Of a stretch of 64,000 bases of DNA, positions 38,056 to 47,595 are shown piece after piece; within the stretch, counting starts at the first letter, position 1; the number at the start of each line of letters is the position of its first letter. This DNA is from Pseudomonas pergaminensis (GTDB lineage: Bacteria > Pseudomonadota > Gammaproteobacteria > Pseudomonadales > Pseudomonadaceae): the NCBI RefSeq assembly GCF_024112395.2, contig NZ_CP078013.2, positions 6,170,501 to 6,234,500 on the forward strand, read 5' to 3'. The notes under the pieces are model-generated. The model searched no databases, had not been told where the DNA came from, and saw only the letters and a program-made list of their open reading frames with translations. The position numbers and the translations under genes were made by a program.

Positions 38056-39081
38056 CTACTTCGGTGCCAGCTCACGTAAATGCCGTGCGACCGCAATCCA
38101 AGCACCGATATACCCCAACAACACCGCGCCAAGCAAGAGACTCAGACCATCGGCTACCGGCACACCGGCCAGCGCGAAATCACTGCCGTAGAGTCCGGCC
38201 AGCCCGACAACCGCGTCGTTCAGCCAGTCTAGGCCAAATGCCAGCACGCCCCAGGACAAAACCCCGGCACCGAAGCCATAAAGCGCGCCCATGTACAGAA
38301 AAGGACGACGCACATAGCTGTCCGTGCCGCCGACCAGTTTAATCACTTCTATCTCGGTGCGACGGTTTTCAATATGAAGACGAATGGTATTACCTATCAC
38401 CAAAAGTAATGCAGACACCAACAGCACGGTCAAACCGAACACAAACCGGTCGCCCAGCTTGAGGATCGCCGCCAGGCGCTCTACCCAGACTAGATCAAGT
38501 TGCGCCTGCTGCACCTTGGGCATCTCTGCGAGTTTTTGTCGCAGGGCTTCCAGCGCCGGCTTGTCGACTTCATTCGGCGTCACCAGTACCACGCCCGGCA
38601 GCGGGTTCTGCGGCAGCTCTTTAAGCGCCTCGCCCAGGCCGGATTGTTGCTGGAACTCTTCAAGGGCCTGGTCGCGGCTGATGTACTCGGCATCCGCCAC
38701 ACCTGGGATGTTCTTGATGTCGTCGCGCAGCGCTTCGCCGTCTTTGGCGCTGGCGTCGATGTTCAGGTACAGCGAGATCTGCGCTGCACGCTGCCAGGAA
38801 CCGCCCAGGCGCTCCACATTATTAAGCAGCAGCGACAGGCCCATCGGCAGGCTCAAGGCCACTGCCATCACCAGGCAGGTGAAAAAGCTGCCGATCGGTT
38901 GCTTGCCCAGGCGGCGCAGGCTGTCGAGCAGGCTGGCGCGATGGCTTTCGATCCAGGCGCGCAGCAAGGTGCTGAAGTCCGGGCCGTCGTCATCATGATC
39001 GTGTTTTTTCTTCTGCGGTTGCGGGTCGGCCGGTTTCGGCGCCACGCGCTCGGAGACTTTAGGGCTGCGTGTAGCACTCAT
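38056..39081 (-). CDS. ftsX: Cell division protein FtsX
   Basis: 341 residues. A charged cytoplasmic N-terminus is followed by four membrane segments of the FtsX/permease type, with a periplasmic domain between the first two (about residues 95-215). With FtsE it forms the ABC-type complex at the division ring that controls septal murein hydrolases. Its ATG overlaps the ftsE stop (ATGA). Confidence 0.95.
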   Translation of the reverse strand: MSATRSPKVSERVAPKPADPQPQKKKHDHDDDGPDFSTLLRAWIESHRASLLDSLRRLGKQPIGSFFTCLVMAVALSLPMGLSLLLNNVERLGGSWQRAAQISLYLNIDASAKDGEALRDDIKNIPGVADAEYISRDQALEEFQQQSGLGEALKELPQNPLPGVVLVTPNEVDKPALEALRQKLAEMPKVQQAQLDLVWVERLAAILKLGDRFVFGLTVLLVSALLLVIGNTIRLHIENRRTEIEVIKLVGGTDSYVRRPFLYMGALYGFGAGVLSWGVLAFGLDWLNDAVVGLAGLYGSDFALAGVPVADGLSLLLGAVLLGYIGAWIAVARHLRELAPK

Positions 39082-39749
39082 ACGCCGGCCTCCCCGTCAC
39101 CGATCAGGCGGCCGCGCTGCAGGGTCAGCATGCGATGGCGCATGCGGGCGATCAGCGCCAGGTCGTGACTGGCGATCAGCACGCTGGTGCCCAGGCGGTT
39201 GATGTCTTCGAACACGCCCATGATCTCGGCCGCCAGGCGCGGGTCGAGGTTACCGGTAGGTTCGTCCGCCAGCAGCAAGGCCGGGCGGTGGACGATGGCG
39301 CGGGCGATGCCAACGCGCTGTTGCTGGCCAGTGGAGAGGTCGCCGGGGTACAGGTCGGTCTTGTCCGACAGCGCCACGCGCTCCAAGGCCGAATCCACGC
39401 GCTTGACGATCTCGGCCTTGGACAGCCCGAGGATCTGCAACGGCAGCGCCACGTTGTTGAACACGGTGCGATCAAACAGCAGTTGGTGATTCTGGAACAC
39501 CACGCCGATCTGCCGGCGCAGGAACGGGATCTGCGCATTGCTGATGGTTGCCAGGTCCTGCCCGGCCAGCAGCAGTTTGCCGGTGGTCGGGCGTTCCATG
39601 GCCAGCAGCAGGCGCAGCAACGTACTTTTACCGGCACCCGAATGGCCGGTGACAAACAAGAACTCGCCCCGCCGCACTCGAAAGCTCAGCTCATGCAAGC
39701 CGACATGCCCGTTGGCATAGCGTTTACCGACCTGTTCGAATCGAATCAT
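39078..39749 (-). CDS. ftsE: Cell division ATP-binding protein FtsE
   Basis: 223 residues. Walker A is GHSGAGKST (35-43), the signature is LSTGQQQR, and Walker B is PALLLADEPTGNLDP. It is the ATPase partner of FtsX. It overlaps ftsY upstream and ftsX downstream by four bases each. Confidence 0.96.
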   Translation of the reverse strand: MIRFEQVGKRYANGHVGLHELSFRVRRGEFLFVTGHSGAGKSTLLRLLLAMERPTTGKLLLAGQDLATISNAQIPFLRRQIGVVFQNHQLLFDRTVFNNVALPLQILGLSKAEIVKRVDSALERVALSDKTDLYPGDLSTGQQQRVGIARAIVHRPALLLADEPTGNLDPRLAAEIMGVFEDINRLGTSVLIASHDLALIARMRHRMLTLQRGRLIGDGEAGV

Positions 39750-41125
39750 GAACGCTCCCGCTCGGCAAACAGTGCCTGTACAAAGGGTTCGGCTTCAAAG
39801 GTGCGCAGGTCGTCGATGCCTTCACCGACGCCGATATAACGAATCGGCAACCCGAACTGTTTGGCCAGGGCGAAAATCACACCGCCCTTGGCCGTGCCGT
39901 CGAGCTTAGTCAATGCCAGGCCGGTCAGTTGCACCGTCTGGTTGAATTGTTTGGCCTGGCTGATAGCGTTCTGGCCCGTACCGGCGTCCAGCACCAACAG
40001 AACCTCGTGCGGAGCGTCTGCGTCGAGCTTGCCGATCACGCGACGGACTTTCTTCAGCTCTTCCATCAGGTTGTCTTTGGTGTGCAGGCGACCGGCGGTA
40101 TCGGCGATCAGCACATCAATGTTGCGGGCCTTGGCGGCTTGCACTGCATCGAAGATCACCGAGGCGGAATCGGCGCCGGTGTGCTGGGCGATGACCGGGA
40201 TCTTGTTGCGCTCGCCCCAGACCTGCAGTTGTTCAACTGCGGCGGCACGGAAGGTGTCACCCGCCGCCAGCATGACCTTCTTGCCTTCGGACTGCAGCTT
40301 TTTGGCCAGCTTGCCGATGGTGGTGGTCTTGCCGGCGCCGTTGACGCCCACCACCAGGATCACGAATGGCTTCTTCGGCGTGATCACCAGGGGTGCTTCC
40401 ACCGGCTTGAGCATGGCGGCCAACTCGGCCTGCAGGGATTTGTACAACGCGTCAGCGTCGGTCAACTGCTTGCGCGCGACCTTCTGGGTGAGGCTCTGGA
40501 TGATCACTGCGGTGGCTTCAACGCCCACGTCGGCGGTAAGCAGGCGGGTTTCGATGTCTTCCAGCAGTTCGTCGTCGATGACCTTTTTGCCCAGGAACAG
40601 GCTGGCCATGCCTTCGCCGATACTGGCGCTGGTCTTGCTCAGGCCTTGCTTGAGGCGGGCGAAGAAGCCGGTCTTGCTGGTCTCGGCAGGCGCGACAGGT
40701 TCTTCGATAACGGCGGGAGCGGCTATTACTGGCTCGATCGCCACCGGTGCGGGAGCTGGCGCTTCAACGACCACCGGCTGCGGCTCAATGACCACCGGAA
40801 TCGGCGGCACCACGTGCTCGGCCTGCACATCTTCAACCAGTGCCACGGGCTCTTCGGCCACCGGCAGTTCCGGCCACGGCTTGTGCTCGGGCTGCGGCTC
40901 GGGTTCAGGCTCAACCTCGGCGACCGGCTGCAAAACCGGTTCGGCCATCGGCAACACCACGGGTGCCGGGGTTTCGGCTTCTACTATAGGCTCGGGGATC
41001 GGTTCGGCTTGAACCTGTGGCTGTTCGTCGACGGTTTCCTGCGGCTTTTTGCGCAGCCATCCGAACAGGCCTTTTTTCTCGCCAGCCGCAGCTGGGGTCT
41101 TCTTGTCGTCGTTGGAACCAAACAT
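39746..41125 (-). CDS. ftsY: Signal recognition particle receptor FtsY
   Basis: 459 residues from MFGSNDDKKTPAAAGEKKGL. An acidic, Pro/Glu/Val-rich low-complexity region (about 35-165) precedes the N domain and the SRP GTPase (G domain): VGVNGAGKTTTIGKLAKKL, AAGDTFRAAAVEQL, DTAGRL and TKLDGTAKGG. It docks ribosome-SRP complexes at the inner membrane. The start at 41125 gives the usual MFGSND N-terminus. ftsY-ftsE-ftsX is a conserved operon. Confidence 0.96.
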   Translation of the reverse strand: MFGSNDDKKTPAAAGEKKGLFGWLRKKPQETVDEQPQVQAEPIPEPIVEAETPAPVVLPMAEPVLQPVAEVEPEPEPQPEHKPWPELPVAEEPVALVEDVQAEHVVPPIPVVIEPQPVVVEAPAPAPVAIEPVIAAPAVIEEPVAPAETSKTGFFARLKQGLSKTSASIGEGMASLFLGKKVIDDELLEDIETRLLTADVGVEATAVIIQSLTQKVARKQLTDADALYKSLQAELAAMLKPVEAPLVITPKKPFVILVVGVNGAGKTTTIGKLAKKLQSEGKKVMLAAGDTFRAAAVEQLQVWGERNKIPVIAQHTGADSASVIFDAVQAAKARNIDVLIADTAGRLHTKDNLMEELKKVRRVIGKLDADAPHEVLLVLDAGTGQNAISQAKQFNQTVQLTGLALTKLDGTAKGGVIFALAKQFGLPIRYIGVGEGIDDLRTFEAEPFVQALFAERERS

Positions 41126-41356
41126 GGAGACGGCTATCTCAAGGTAGCGACGCACCAAGGGGCGCGCCGGTAAATAAAATTCGATGCGTAACAGACTGTT
41201 TTTTAGCCAGCTCGTTCATGCGCAACATTTCGTAAGGCCTAAAACGGCCTCAACACGACTGCCGCAGTGGCCGTCCTTAAATCCGATCAGTATCCTAGCA
41301 CCTCCTCGCCCGCCGACGCTAAGACCAAGCGGGCAGCCCAACAGGTTTAAAAACGA

Positions 41357-42712
41357 ATGAATGCTCTAGCCCGCCGCGCCGCAGGCCTGCTGTTCAGCAC
41401 AGTTTGTCTGCCTCTTTCAGCTCTGGCTGCCGACCCACAACCCACCCACGAATTCACCCTGGACAACGGCCTCAAGGTCGTCGTGCGCGAAGATCATCGC
41501 GCGCCGGTGGTGGTTTCCCAGGTCTGGTACAAGGTCGGTTCGAGCTACGAAACCCCGGGCCAGACCGGTTTGTCCCACGCCCTGGAGCACATGATGTTCA
41601 AGGGCAGCGCCAAGGTCGGCCCCGGCGAAGCCTCGCTGATCCTGCGCGACCTGGGCGCGGAAGAGAACGCCTTCACCAGCGATGACTACACCGCTTACTA
41701 CCAGGTGCTGGCCCGCGACCGCCTGGGCGTTGCCTTCGAGCTGGAAGCCGACCGCATGGCCAGCCTGCGCCTGCCCGCCGATGAATTCAGCCGCGAGATC
41801 GAGGTAATCAAGGAAGAGCGCCGCCTGCGCACCGACGACAACCCGATGTCCAAGGCCTACGAGCGCTTCAAGGCCATGGCATTCCCGGCCAGTGGCTACC
41901 ACACGCCGACCATCGGCTGGATGGCCGACCTGGACCGCATGAAAGTCGAAGAGCTGCGCCACTGGTACCAATCCTGGTACGTCCCGAACAACGCCACCCT
42001 GGTGGTGGTCGGCGATGTCACCCCGGACGAGGTGAAGAACCTGGCCAATCGCTACTTCGGCCCTATCCCCAAGCGCGACGTGCCACCGGCGAAGATCCCA
42101 ATGGAACTGGCCGAGCCCGGCGAGCGCCTGCTGACCCTGCATGTGCAAACCCAACTGCCGAGCGTAATGCTGGGCTTCAACGTCCCTGGCCTGGCCACCG
42201 CCGAAGACAAGCGTTCGGTGCAAGCCCTGCGCCTGATCTCGGCCCTGCTGGACGGCGGCTACAGCGCTCGTATCTCCGAGCAGTTGGAGCGCGGTGAAGA
42301 GCTGGTCTCTGCCGCGTCGACCAACTATGACGCCTATACCCGCGGTGACACCCTGTTCATGCTGTCCGCCACGCCGAACCAGCAGAAGAAAAAGACCGTC
42401 GCCCAAGCCGAAGCCGGCCTGTGGCGCCTGCTGGAAGAGCTGAAGGCCAAGCCACCGACCGCCGAAGAGCTGGAACGCATCCGCGCCCAGGTCATTGCCG
42501 GCCTGGTCTACCAGCGTGACTCCATCACCAGCCAGGCCACGGCCATTGGCTCCCTGGAGACCGTTGGCCTGTCCTGGAAGTTGATGGACACCGAACTGGC
42601 CGACCTGCAAAGCGTGACCCCGGAAGATATCCAGAAAGCCGCGCGCACCTATTTCACTCGCGAACGTCTCAGCGTCGCCCATGTTCTGCCTCAGGAGACC
42701 GCTCATGAGTGA
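41357..42712 (+). CDS. M16 family zinc peptidase (catalytic partner)
   Basis: 451 residues with a signal peptide ending near LSALAA. The inverted zinc motif HxxEH is present (His74, Glu77, His78 in GLSHALEHMMFKG), followed by the second glutamate region (REIEVIKEERRLRTDDN). M16 peptidases of this type often work as pairs in the periplasm. The next gene encodes an M16 protein without this motif, so the two probably form a heterodimer. Confidence 0.92.
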   Translation: MNALARRAAGLLFSTVCLPLSALAADPQPTHEFTLDNGLKVVVREDHRAPVVVSQVWYKVGSSYETPGQTGLSHALEHMMFKGSAKVGPGEASLILRDLGAEENAFTSDDYTAYYQVLARDRLGVAFELEADRMASLRLPADEFSREIEVIKEERRLRTDDNPMSKAYERFKAMAFPASGYHTPTIGWMADLDRMKVEELRHWYQSWYVPNNATLVVVGDVTPDEVKNLANRYFGPIPKRDVPPAKIPMELAEPGERLLTLHVQTQLPSVMLGFNVPGLATAEDKRSVQALRLISALLDGGYSARISEQLERGEELVSAASTNYDAYTRGDTLFMLSATPNQQKKKTVAQAEAGLWRLLEELKAKPPTAEELERIRAQVIAGLVYQRDSITSQATAIGSLETVGLSWKLMDTELADLQSVTPEDIQKAARTYFTRERLSVAHVLPQETAHE

Positions 42713-44195
42713 TCGCAAAAGCAGCCGCCTGTTCTTCCCCGGCCTGGTCGTCGTCACCCTGATCGCCGCCAGCGCCGTGTACTTCCTGCGCCCGAGCGAC
42801 TCCGTGGCCAGCCCGGCATTGGAAAAAGCCCAATCGAGCAACACACTGCAATCCCTGGCGGAACTGGACGGCAAGGCGCCGACCAACCGCAAGCTCGACG
42901 TGCAAACCTGGACCACCGCCGAAGGCGCCAAGGTGCTGTTCGTCGAAGCCCATGAACTGCCGATGTTCGACGTGCGCATCCTGTTCGCCGCCGGCAGCAG
43001 CCAGGACGGCAACGTACCGGGCCTGGCGCTGATGACCAACGCCATGCTCAACGAAGGCGTGCCGGGCAAGGATGTGAGCCAGATCGCCCGCGACTTCGAA
43101 GGCCTGGGTGCGGACTTTGGCAATGGCGCGTACCGCGACATGGCGCTGGTGTCCCTGCGCAGCCTCAGCGACAGCAATAAACGCGACGCCGCCCTGAGCC
43201 TGTTTGACCAGGTGATTGGCAAGCCGACCTTCCCGGCCGACTCCCTGGCGCGGATCAAGAACCAGATCCTGGCCGGCTTCGAATACCAGAAGCAGAACCC
43301 CGGCAAGCTGGCGAGCCTTGAGCTGTTCAAGCGCCTGTACGGCGACCATCCTTACGCGCACCCAAGCGAAGGCACACCGGAGAGCGTCCCGAAGATTACC
43401 GTCGCGCAGTTGCAGGCGTTCCACGCCAAGGCTTACGCAGCGGGCAACGCGGTGATTGCAGTGGTCGGCGACCTCACCCGCGCCGAAGCCGAAGCCATGA
43501 CCGCCAAGGTCTCCGCGTCGCTGCCCAAGGGCCCCGCCCTGCCAAAAATCGCCCAGCCGACCGAACCCAAACCGGGTTTGAGCCGTATCGAGTTCCCGTC
43601 CAAGCAGACGCACCTGCTGTTCGCGCAACTGGGCATCGACCGTGCCGACCCGGACTACGCTGCCTTGTCACTGGGTAACCAGATCCTCGGCGGCGGTGGT
43701 TTCGGCACCCGCTTGATGAGCGAAGTGCGCGAAAAACGCGGCCTGACCTATGGCGTTTACTCCGGCTTCTCGCCGATGCAGGTGCGTGGCCCGTTCATGA
43801 TCAACCTGCAGACCCGCGCGGAAATGAGCGGCGGCACCCTGCGCCTGGTCGAGGATGTGGTAGCCGACTACCTCAAGACCGGCCCAACGCAAAAAGAACT
43901 CGATGACGCCAAGCGCGAGCTGGCCGGCAGCTTCCCGCTGTCGACCGCGAGCAACGCCGACATCGTCGGGCAGCTGGGCGCCATGGGTTTCTACAACCTG
44001 CCGCTGAGCTATCTGGAAGATTTCATGAAACAATCCCAGGCCCTGACCGTAGAGCAGGTCAAGGCTGCAATGAACAAACACTTGAGCGCCGACAAGATGG
44101 TCATCGTGACCGCCGGCCCGACGATTGCGCAAAAGCCACTACCGCCCCCCACTGATAAACCCGCCGAGCAGCCGCTCGGGGTTCCGGAGCATTAA
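42705..44195 (+). CDS. M16 family peptidase-like protein (non-catalytic partner)
   Basis: 496 residues from MSDRKSSRLFFPGLV with an N-terminal membrane anchor. The region matching the zinc motif reads VPGLALMTNAMLNEG, without HxxEH, so catalytic zinc is not expected. The C-terminal half keeps the substrate-clamp features (REKRGLTYGVYSGFSPM). It overlaps the upstream M16 gene by eight bases, consistent with making both subunits together. Confidence 0.9.
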   Translation: MSDRKSSRLFFPGLVVVTLIAASAVYFLRPSDSVASPALEKAQSSNTLQSLAELDGKAPTNRKLDVQTWTTAEGAKVLFVEAHELPMFDVRILFAAGSSQDGNVPGLALMTNAMLNEGVPGKDVSQIARDFEGLGADFGNGAYRDMALVSLRSLSDSNKRDAALSLFDQVIGKPTFPADSLARIKNQILAGFEYQKQNPGKLASLELFKRLYGDHPYAHPSEGTPESVPKITVAQLQAFHAKAYAAGNAVIAVVGDLTRAEAEAMTAKVSASLPKGPALPKIAQPTEPKPGLSRIEFPSKQTHLLFAQLGIDRADPDYAALSLGNQILGGGGFGTRLMSEVREKRGLTYGVYSGFSPMQVRGPFMINLQTRAEMSGGTLRLVEDVVADYLKTGPTQKELDDAKRELAGSFPLSTASNADIVGQLGAMGFYNLPLSYLEDFMKQSQALTVEQVKAAMNKHLSADKMVIVTAGPTIAQKPLPPPTDKPAEQPLGVPEH

Positions 44196-44803
44196 TGGCC
44201 AGTTCATCTCGCCCGAAAAAACCTGTCCACAACGTCCATAACGGTGTGGGCCAACTGCGCATCATTGGCGGCGAATGGCGCAGCCGCAAGCTGAGCTTCC
44301 CCGACGTCGTGGGCCTGCGCCCGACGCCGGACCGCGTGCGTGAAACCCTGTTCAACTGGCTTGCACCGTACATCGCGGGCGCCAAGGTGCTGGATCCGTT
44401 TGCCGGCAGTGGCGCGTTGTTCCTGGAGGCGTTGTCCCGTGGCGCCGCCCTGGGCCAGGCGCTGGACGCCAGCAATGTGGCGGTGTCCAGCCTCAAGGAA
44501 CACCTGGGCACCCTGCGCTGCACCACCGGCCAAGTGCAAACCGCCGACGCGCTGCGCTACCTCGAGACACAGCCAGCCAGTGAATACGACGTGGTGTTCC
44601 TCGACCCGCCGTTCAACCAGAACCTGCTGCCAACCGTGTGCGCACTGCTGGAAGAACGCCAATGGCTGGCACCGGATGCGTGGATCTACACTGAAAGCGA
44701 GTCAGCGCCCTCTACCCTCGGCTTGCCAGCAGCGTGGCGCCTGCACCGGGAACAGAAGTCCGGACGGGTGTATTACGCGTTGTGGCACCGTAGCGTCGCC
44801 TGA
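44195..44803 (+). CDS. rsmD: 16S rRNA (guanine966-N2)-methyltransferase RsmD
   Basis: 202 residues. LRIIGGEWRSRKLSFP is the family start; VLDPFAGSGALFLEAL is motif I and VVFLDPPFNQ is the catalytic DPPF motif. The start overlaps the M16 stop (TAATG). In most gammaproteobacteria it lies beside ftsYEX, as here. Confidence 0.95.
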   Translation: MASSSRPKKPVHNVHNGVGQLRIIGGEWRSRKLSFPDVVGLRPTPDRVRETLFNWLAPYIAGAKVLDPFAGSGALFLEALSRGAALGQALDASNVAVSSLKEHLGTLRCTTGQVQTADALRYLETQPASEYDVVFLDPPFNQNLLPTVCALLEERQWLAPDAWIYTESESAPSTLGLPAAWRLHREQKSGRVYYALWHRSVA

Positions 44804-44835
44804 CCTCCGGACGTGGCAGCAGGGCTTGTGTTGTA

Positions 44836-44873
44836 GTGAGCGGGCTTGTCGAATCGTCGCACTGCCCGCTCAC
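44836..44873. repeat. 10-bp inverted repeat resembling a diverged single REP
   Basis: GTGAGCGGGC (44836-44845) and GCCCGCTCAC (44864-44873) pair perfectly around 18 bases. The segment GAGCGGGCTTG matches the REP core of the neighbouring family. There is no T run, so it is not a typical terminator. It lies between rsmD and the YheT-type gene. Confidence 0.6.
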
Positions 44874-44905
44874 CACAATTAAGTGCGCTCGCCACAGAGA
44901 GTTTC

Positions 44906-45910
44906 ATGAAGCCTTCTACCCACCTGTTCACTCCCGCCTTCGGTCTCGGCAACCCTCACCTGCAAACGCTGTGGGGGCCGCTGTGGCGCCCAACTACCCA
45001 TATCGAACGCCAACGCGAACGCCTGTGGCTGAAAGATGGCGACTTCCTCGATCTCGACTGGCACGGCCCACATGACGCGCAAGCACCCTTGGTGCTGGTG
45101 CTGCATGGGCTGACCGGTTCCTCCAACTCGCCCTATGTGGCCGGCCTGCAAAAAGCCCTTGCCGCGCAAGGCTGGGCCAGCGCCGCGTTGAACTGGCGTG
45201 GATGCTCGGGCGAACCGAACCTGTTAGCGCGCAGCTATCACTCCGGCGCGAGCGAAGACCTGGCAGCGGCCATTGCCCACCTGCGGGCCAAGCGACCGTT
45301 GGCGCCGTTGTATGCCGTGGGTTACTCACTGGGCGGCAATGTGCTGCTCAAGCATTTGGGGGAAACCGGCGCGGCATCGGGGCTGCAAGGCGCCGCGGCG
45401 GTGTCGGTGCCGTTTCGTTTGGACCAATGCGCGGACCGTATCGGCCTGGGCTTTTCGCGGGTTTACCAGAAGCATTTCATGCGCGAAATGGTGGCGTATA
45501 TCCGCGTCAAGCAAAGCCGCTTTCTGCAGGATGGTCGGGCGGACGGGCTGAAAACCCTGGAAGCCCTTGGCTCATTGGAGAAAATGCGCACGTTCTGGGA
45601 CTTCGATGGCCGGGTCACTGCGCCGTTGCATGGTTTCTTGAGTGCCGAGGACTATTACCGCCGCGCGTCGAGCCGCTATTACCTGGGCGGCATCCAAACG
45701 CCCACCTTGATCATCCAGGCGGCTGATGACCCGTTTGTGTTTGCCCATAGCCTACCTGAGGCGAGTGAACTGTCGGCGTGCACTGAGTTTGAGCTGACAG
45801 CCAAAGGTGGGCATGTAGGTTTTGTCGACGGTTCTCTCAAACAGCCAAGCTATTACCTGGAACGCCGGATTCCCGCCTGGCTGCTGACGCAAACCACACC
45901 GCACCTGTAG
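44906..45910 (+). CDS. YheT family alpha/beta hydrolase
   Basis: 334 residues. The nucleophile elbow is GYSLGGNVLLKHLG with Ser141; VLVLHGLTGSSNSPYV is the oxyanion region, and Asp (ADDPFVFA) and His (KGGHVGF) complete the triad. The start MKPSTHLFTPAFGLGNPHLQ is the family N-terminus and is preferred to a longer frame. Substrate unknown; family members resemble lipases or esterases. Confidence 0.9.
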   Translation: MKPSTHLFTPAFGLGNPHLQTLWGPLWRPTTHIERQRERLWLKDGDFLDLDWHGPHDAQAPLVLVLHGLTGSSNSPYVAGLQKALAAQGWASAALNWRGCSGEPNLLARSYHSGASEDLAAAIAHLRAKRPLAPLYAVGYSLGGNVLLKHLGETGAASGLQGAAAVSVPFRLDQCADRIGLGFSRVYQKHFMREMVAYIRVKQSRFLQDGRADGLKTLEALGSLEKMRTFWDFDGRVTAPLHGFLSAEDYYRRASSRYYLGGIQTPTLIIQAADDPFVFAHSLPEASELSACTEFELTAKGGHVGFVDGSLKQPSYYLERRIPAWLLTQTTPHL

Positions 45911-45936
45911 GAGCACGGCTTGCCGGCGCCTACAGG
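45904..45936. repeat. Short REP-like palindrome, GTAGGAGC...family, at convergent gene ends
   Basis: CCTGTAGG (45904-45911) and CCTACAGG (45929-45936) form a perfect 8-bp stem around AGCACGGCTTGCCGGCG. It overlaps the stop codon of the YheT gene and may terminate both convergent genes. Confidence 0.6.
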
Positions 45937-45946
45937 GGTTGTGTGT

Positions 45947-46801
45947 TCAGTCGCCCGTGGCGATTTCACGCTGTGGATCGGTAATCCACTCACTCCACGA
46001 CCCTGCATACAATTTACCCAATGGGTAACCCGCCAGGCTCAGGGCAAACAGGTTGTGGCACGCCGTCACGCCCGAACCGCAATACGCCACCAGATCTTCC
46101 GGTGAGCGCCCCTGCAATTGGGCGGCGAAACGTTGCTTGAGCTGCTCAGCCGGCAGGAAGCGGCCGTCAGTGCCGAGGTTTTCATTGAACGCCGCGCACT
46201 GCGCACCCGGGATGTGCCCGGCAATCGGGTCGATGGGCTCCACGTCACCGCGAAAGCGCGGCTGGGCGCGGGCATCGATGAGGGTCAGCCCGGGTTGGCC
46301 CAGGCGTTTTTGCAGGTGTTCAGCGTCCAGCACCAGGCGATTGTCCGGCGTGCCGATAAATGTACCCGGCTCAACCACCGGCGCGTCCAGGCTCAACGGA
46401 AACCCCGCCGCATGCCAGGCCTTGAGGCCGCCATCCAGGATAAACACGCCGTCACGCTTGCCCAGCCAGGCCAGCAACCACCAGGCACGCGCGGCATAAG
46501 CTCCGGGGCCGTCGTCGTAGAGCACCACGTCGGTGTCGGCATTGACGCCCCAGGCCCGTAATTGCTCGGCGAAGGTGTTGGCGTCCGGCAACGGGTGACG
46601 GCCAGTCACGCCCTTGGTCACCGGCCCGCTGAGGTGGCGTTCCAGGTCGGCATACTGCGCGCCCTCGATATGCCCTTCGGCATAGCTGCAGAGTCCGTAA
46701 TCCGGGTCTTCCAGGGCAAAACGGCAATCCAGGACCACCACCCCATCGGCCTTCTGGCGCTCGGCCAGTTGCTGGGGGCTGATCAATTGGGCAAGCGGCA
46801 T
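45947..46801 (-). CDS. 3-mercaptopyruvate / thiosulfate sulfurtransferase
   Basis: 284 residues with two rhodanese domains. The active cysteine is Cys241 in VAYCGSGVTACHNLFAL; the CGSGVT loop is the mercaptopyruvate-type signature rather than the CRxGxx of thiosulfate sulfurtransferases. It moves sulfane sulfur to thiols or cyanide. It is convergent with the YheT gene and 32 bases after the end of the TetR gene. Confidence 0.92.
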   Translation of the reverse strand: MPLAQLISPQQLAERQKADGVVVLDCRFALEDPDYGLCSYAEGHIEGAQYADLERHLSGPVTKGVTGRHPLPDANTFAEQLRAWGVNADTDVVLYDDGPGAYAARAWWLLAWLGKRDGVFILDGGLKAWHAAGFPLSLDAPVVEPGTFIGTPDNRLVLDAEHLQKRLGQPGLTLIDARAQPRFRGDVEPIDPIAGHIPGAQCAAFNENLGTDGRFLPAEQLKQRFAAQLQGRSPEDLVAYCGSGVTACHNLFALSLAGYPLGKLYAGSWSEWITDPQREIATGD

Positions 46802-46833
46802 GACGGACTCCTATGAACGATTCGGGAAAGGTC

Positions 46834-47505
46834 CTACTTCACTTCTTCCAATGCCTGATTTAAAGGCACGTAAAATTCCTTGAACAAAGCATCCACTGCT
46901 TCTTTTGCCTGGGGCGTGACAAAACCCGCCTCCAGCACCAGCACCTGATACACACCGCGCTTGATCGCCTCGGCGCTCAGGTGGGCCGAGTTCTCATTGG
47001 TGGTGCACAAAAACCGCACCCAAGAGGTGAGGATGATCCAGGCATTGAGGGTCAGGGCTTCGGTTTGCACCGGGTCCATATTGAGGATGCCGGCGTCAAC
47101 AAACCCTTGGTAGATAGCCCCACCCTGGGTCAGGCAGCGCTGGGAAAAACGCCGGTAGCCGGTGGCCAGTTCCGGGTCGCTTTCCAGCAGGTGTTCGAGG
47201 TCGCGGTGCAGGAAACGGTAGCGCCACATGCCAGCCAACACGGCCTGCAGGTAGAAGCGTTTGTCTTCGACCGTAACAGCGCGGCCTTGGGGTGGGCGCA
47301 GGAAACTGTCCACCAGGGCTTCGTATTCACGAAACAGTACGGCGATGATCGCCTGCTTATTGGGGAAGTGGTAGTACAGGTTGCCCGGCGAAATTTCCAT
47401 ATGGGCGGCAATGTGGTTGGTGCTCACACTGCGCTCGCCCTGCTGGTTAAAAAGCTCCAGGCTGGTTTGCACAATGCGCTCGCTGGTCTTTACTCGTGGT
47501 GCCAT
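46834..47505 (-). CDS. laoR: TetR/AcrR family transcriptional repressor (LaoR-like)
   Basis: 223 residues. The N-terminal helix-turn-helix is STNHIAAHMEISPGNLYYHF; the C-terminal domain is ligand-binding. The gene is divergent from the aldehyde dehydrogenase gene. The order R-C-B-A matches the laoABCR locus of P. aeruginosa, where LaoR represses long-chain alcohol oxidation genes. A 20-bp palindrome in the shared gap is its likely operator. Confidence 0.85.
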   Translation of the reverse strand: MAPRVKTSERIVQTSLELFNQQGERSVSTNHIAAHMEISPGNLYYHFPNKQAIIAVLFREYEALVDSFLRPPQGRAVTVEDKRFYLQAVLAGMWRYRFLHRDLEHLLESDPELATGYRRFSQRCLTQGGAIYQGFVDAGILNMDPVQTEALTLNAWIILTSWVRFLCTTNENSAHLSAEAIKRGVYQVLVLEAGFVTPQAKEAVDALFKEFYVPLNQALEEVK

Positions 47506-47595
47506 AGGGAATCAGCTTCTGTACACGTGATGGGGCATCTTACGGACTATTCTTGCAGGGATAAATCCGCACGTAGGCGTAATGACATTTGACAA

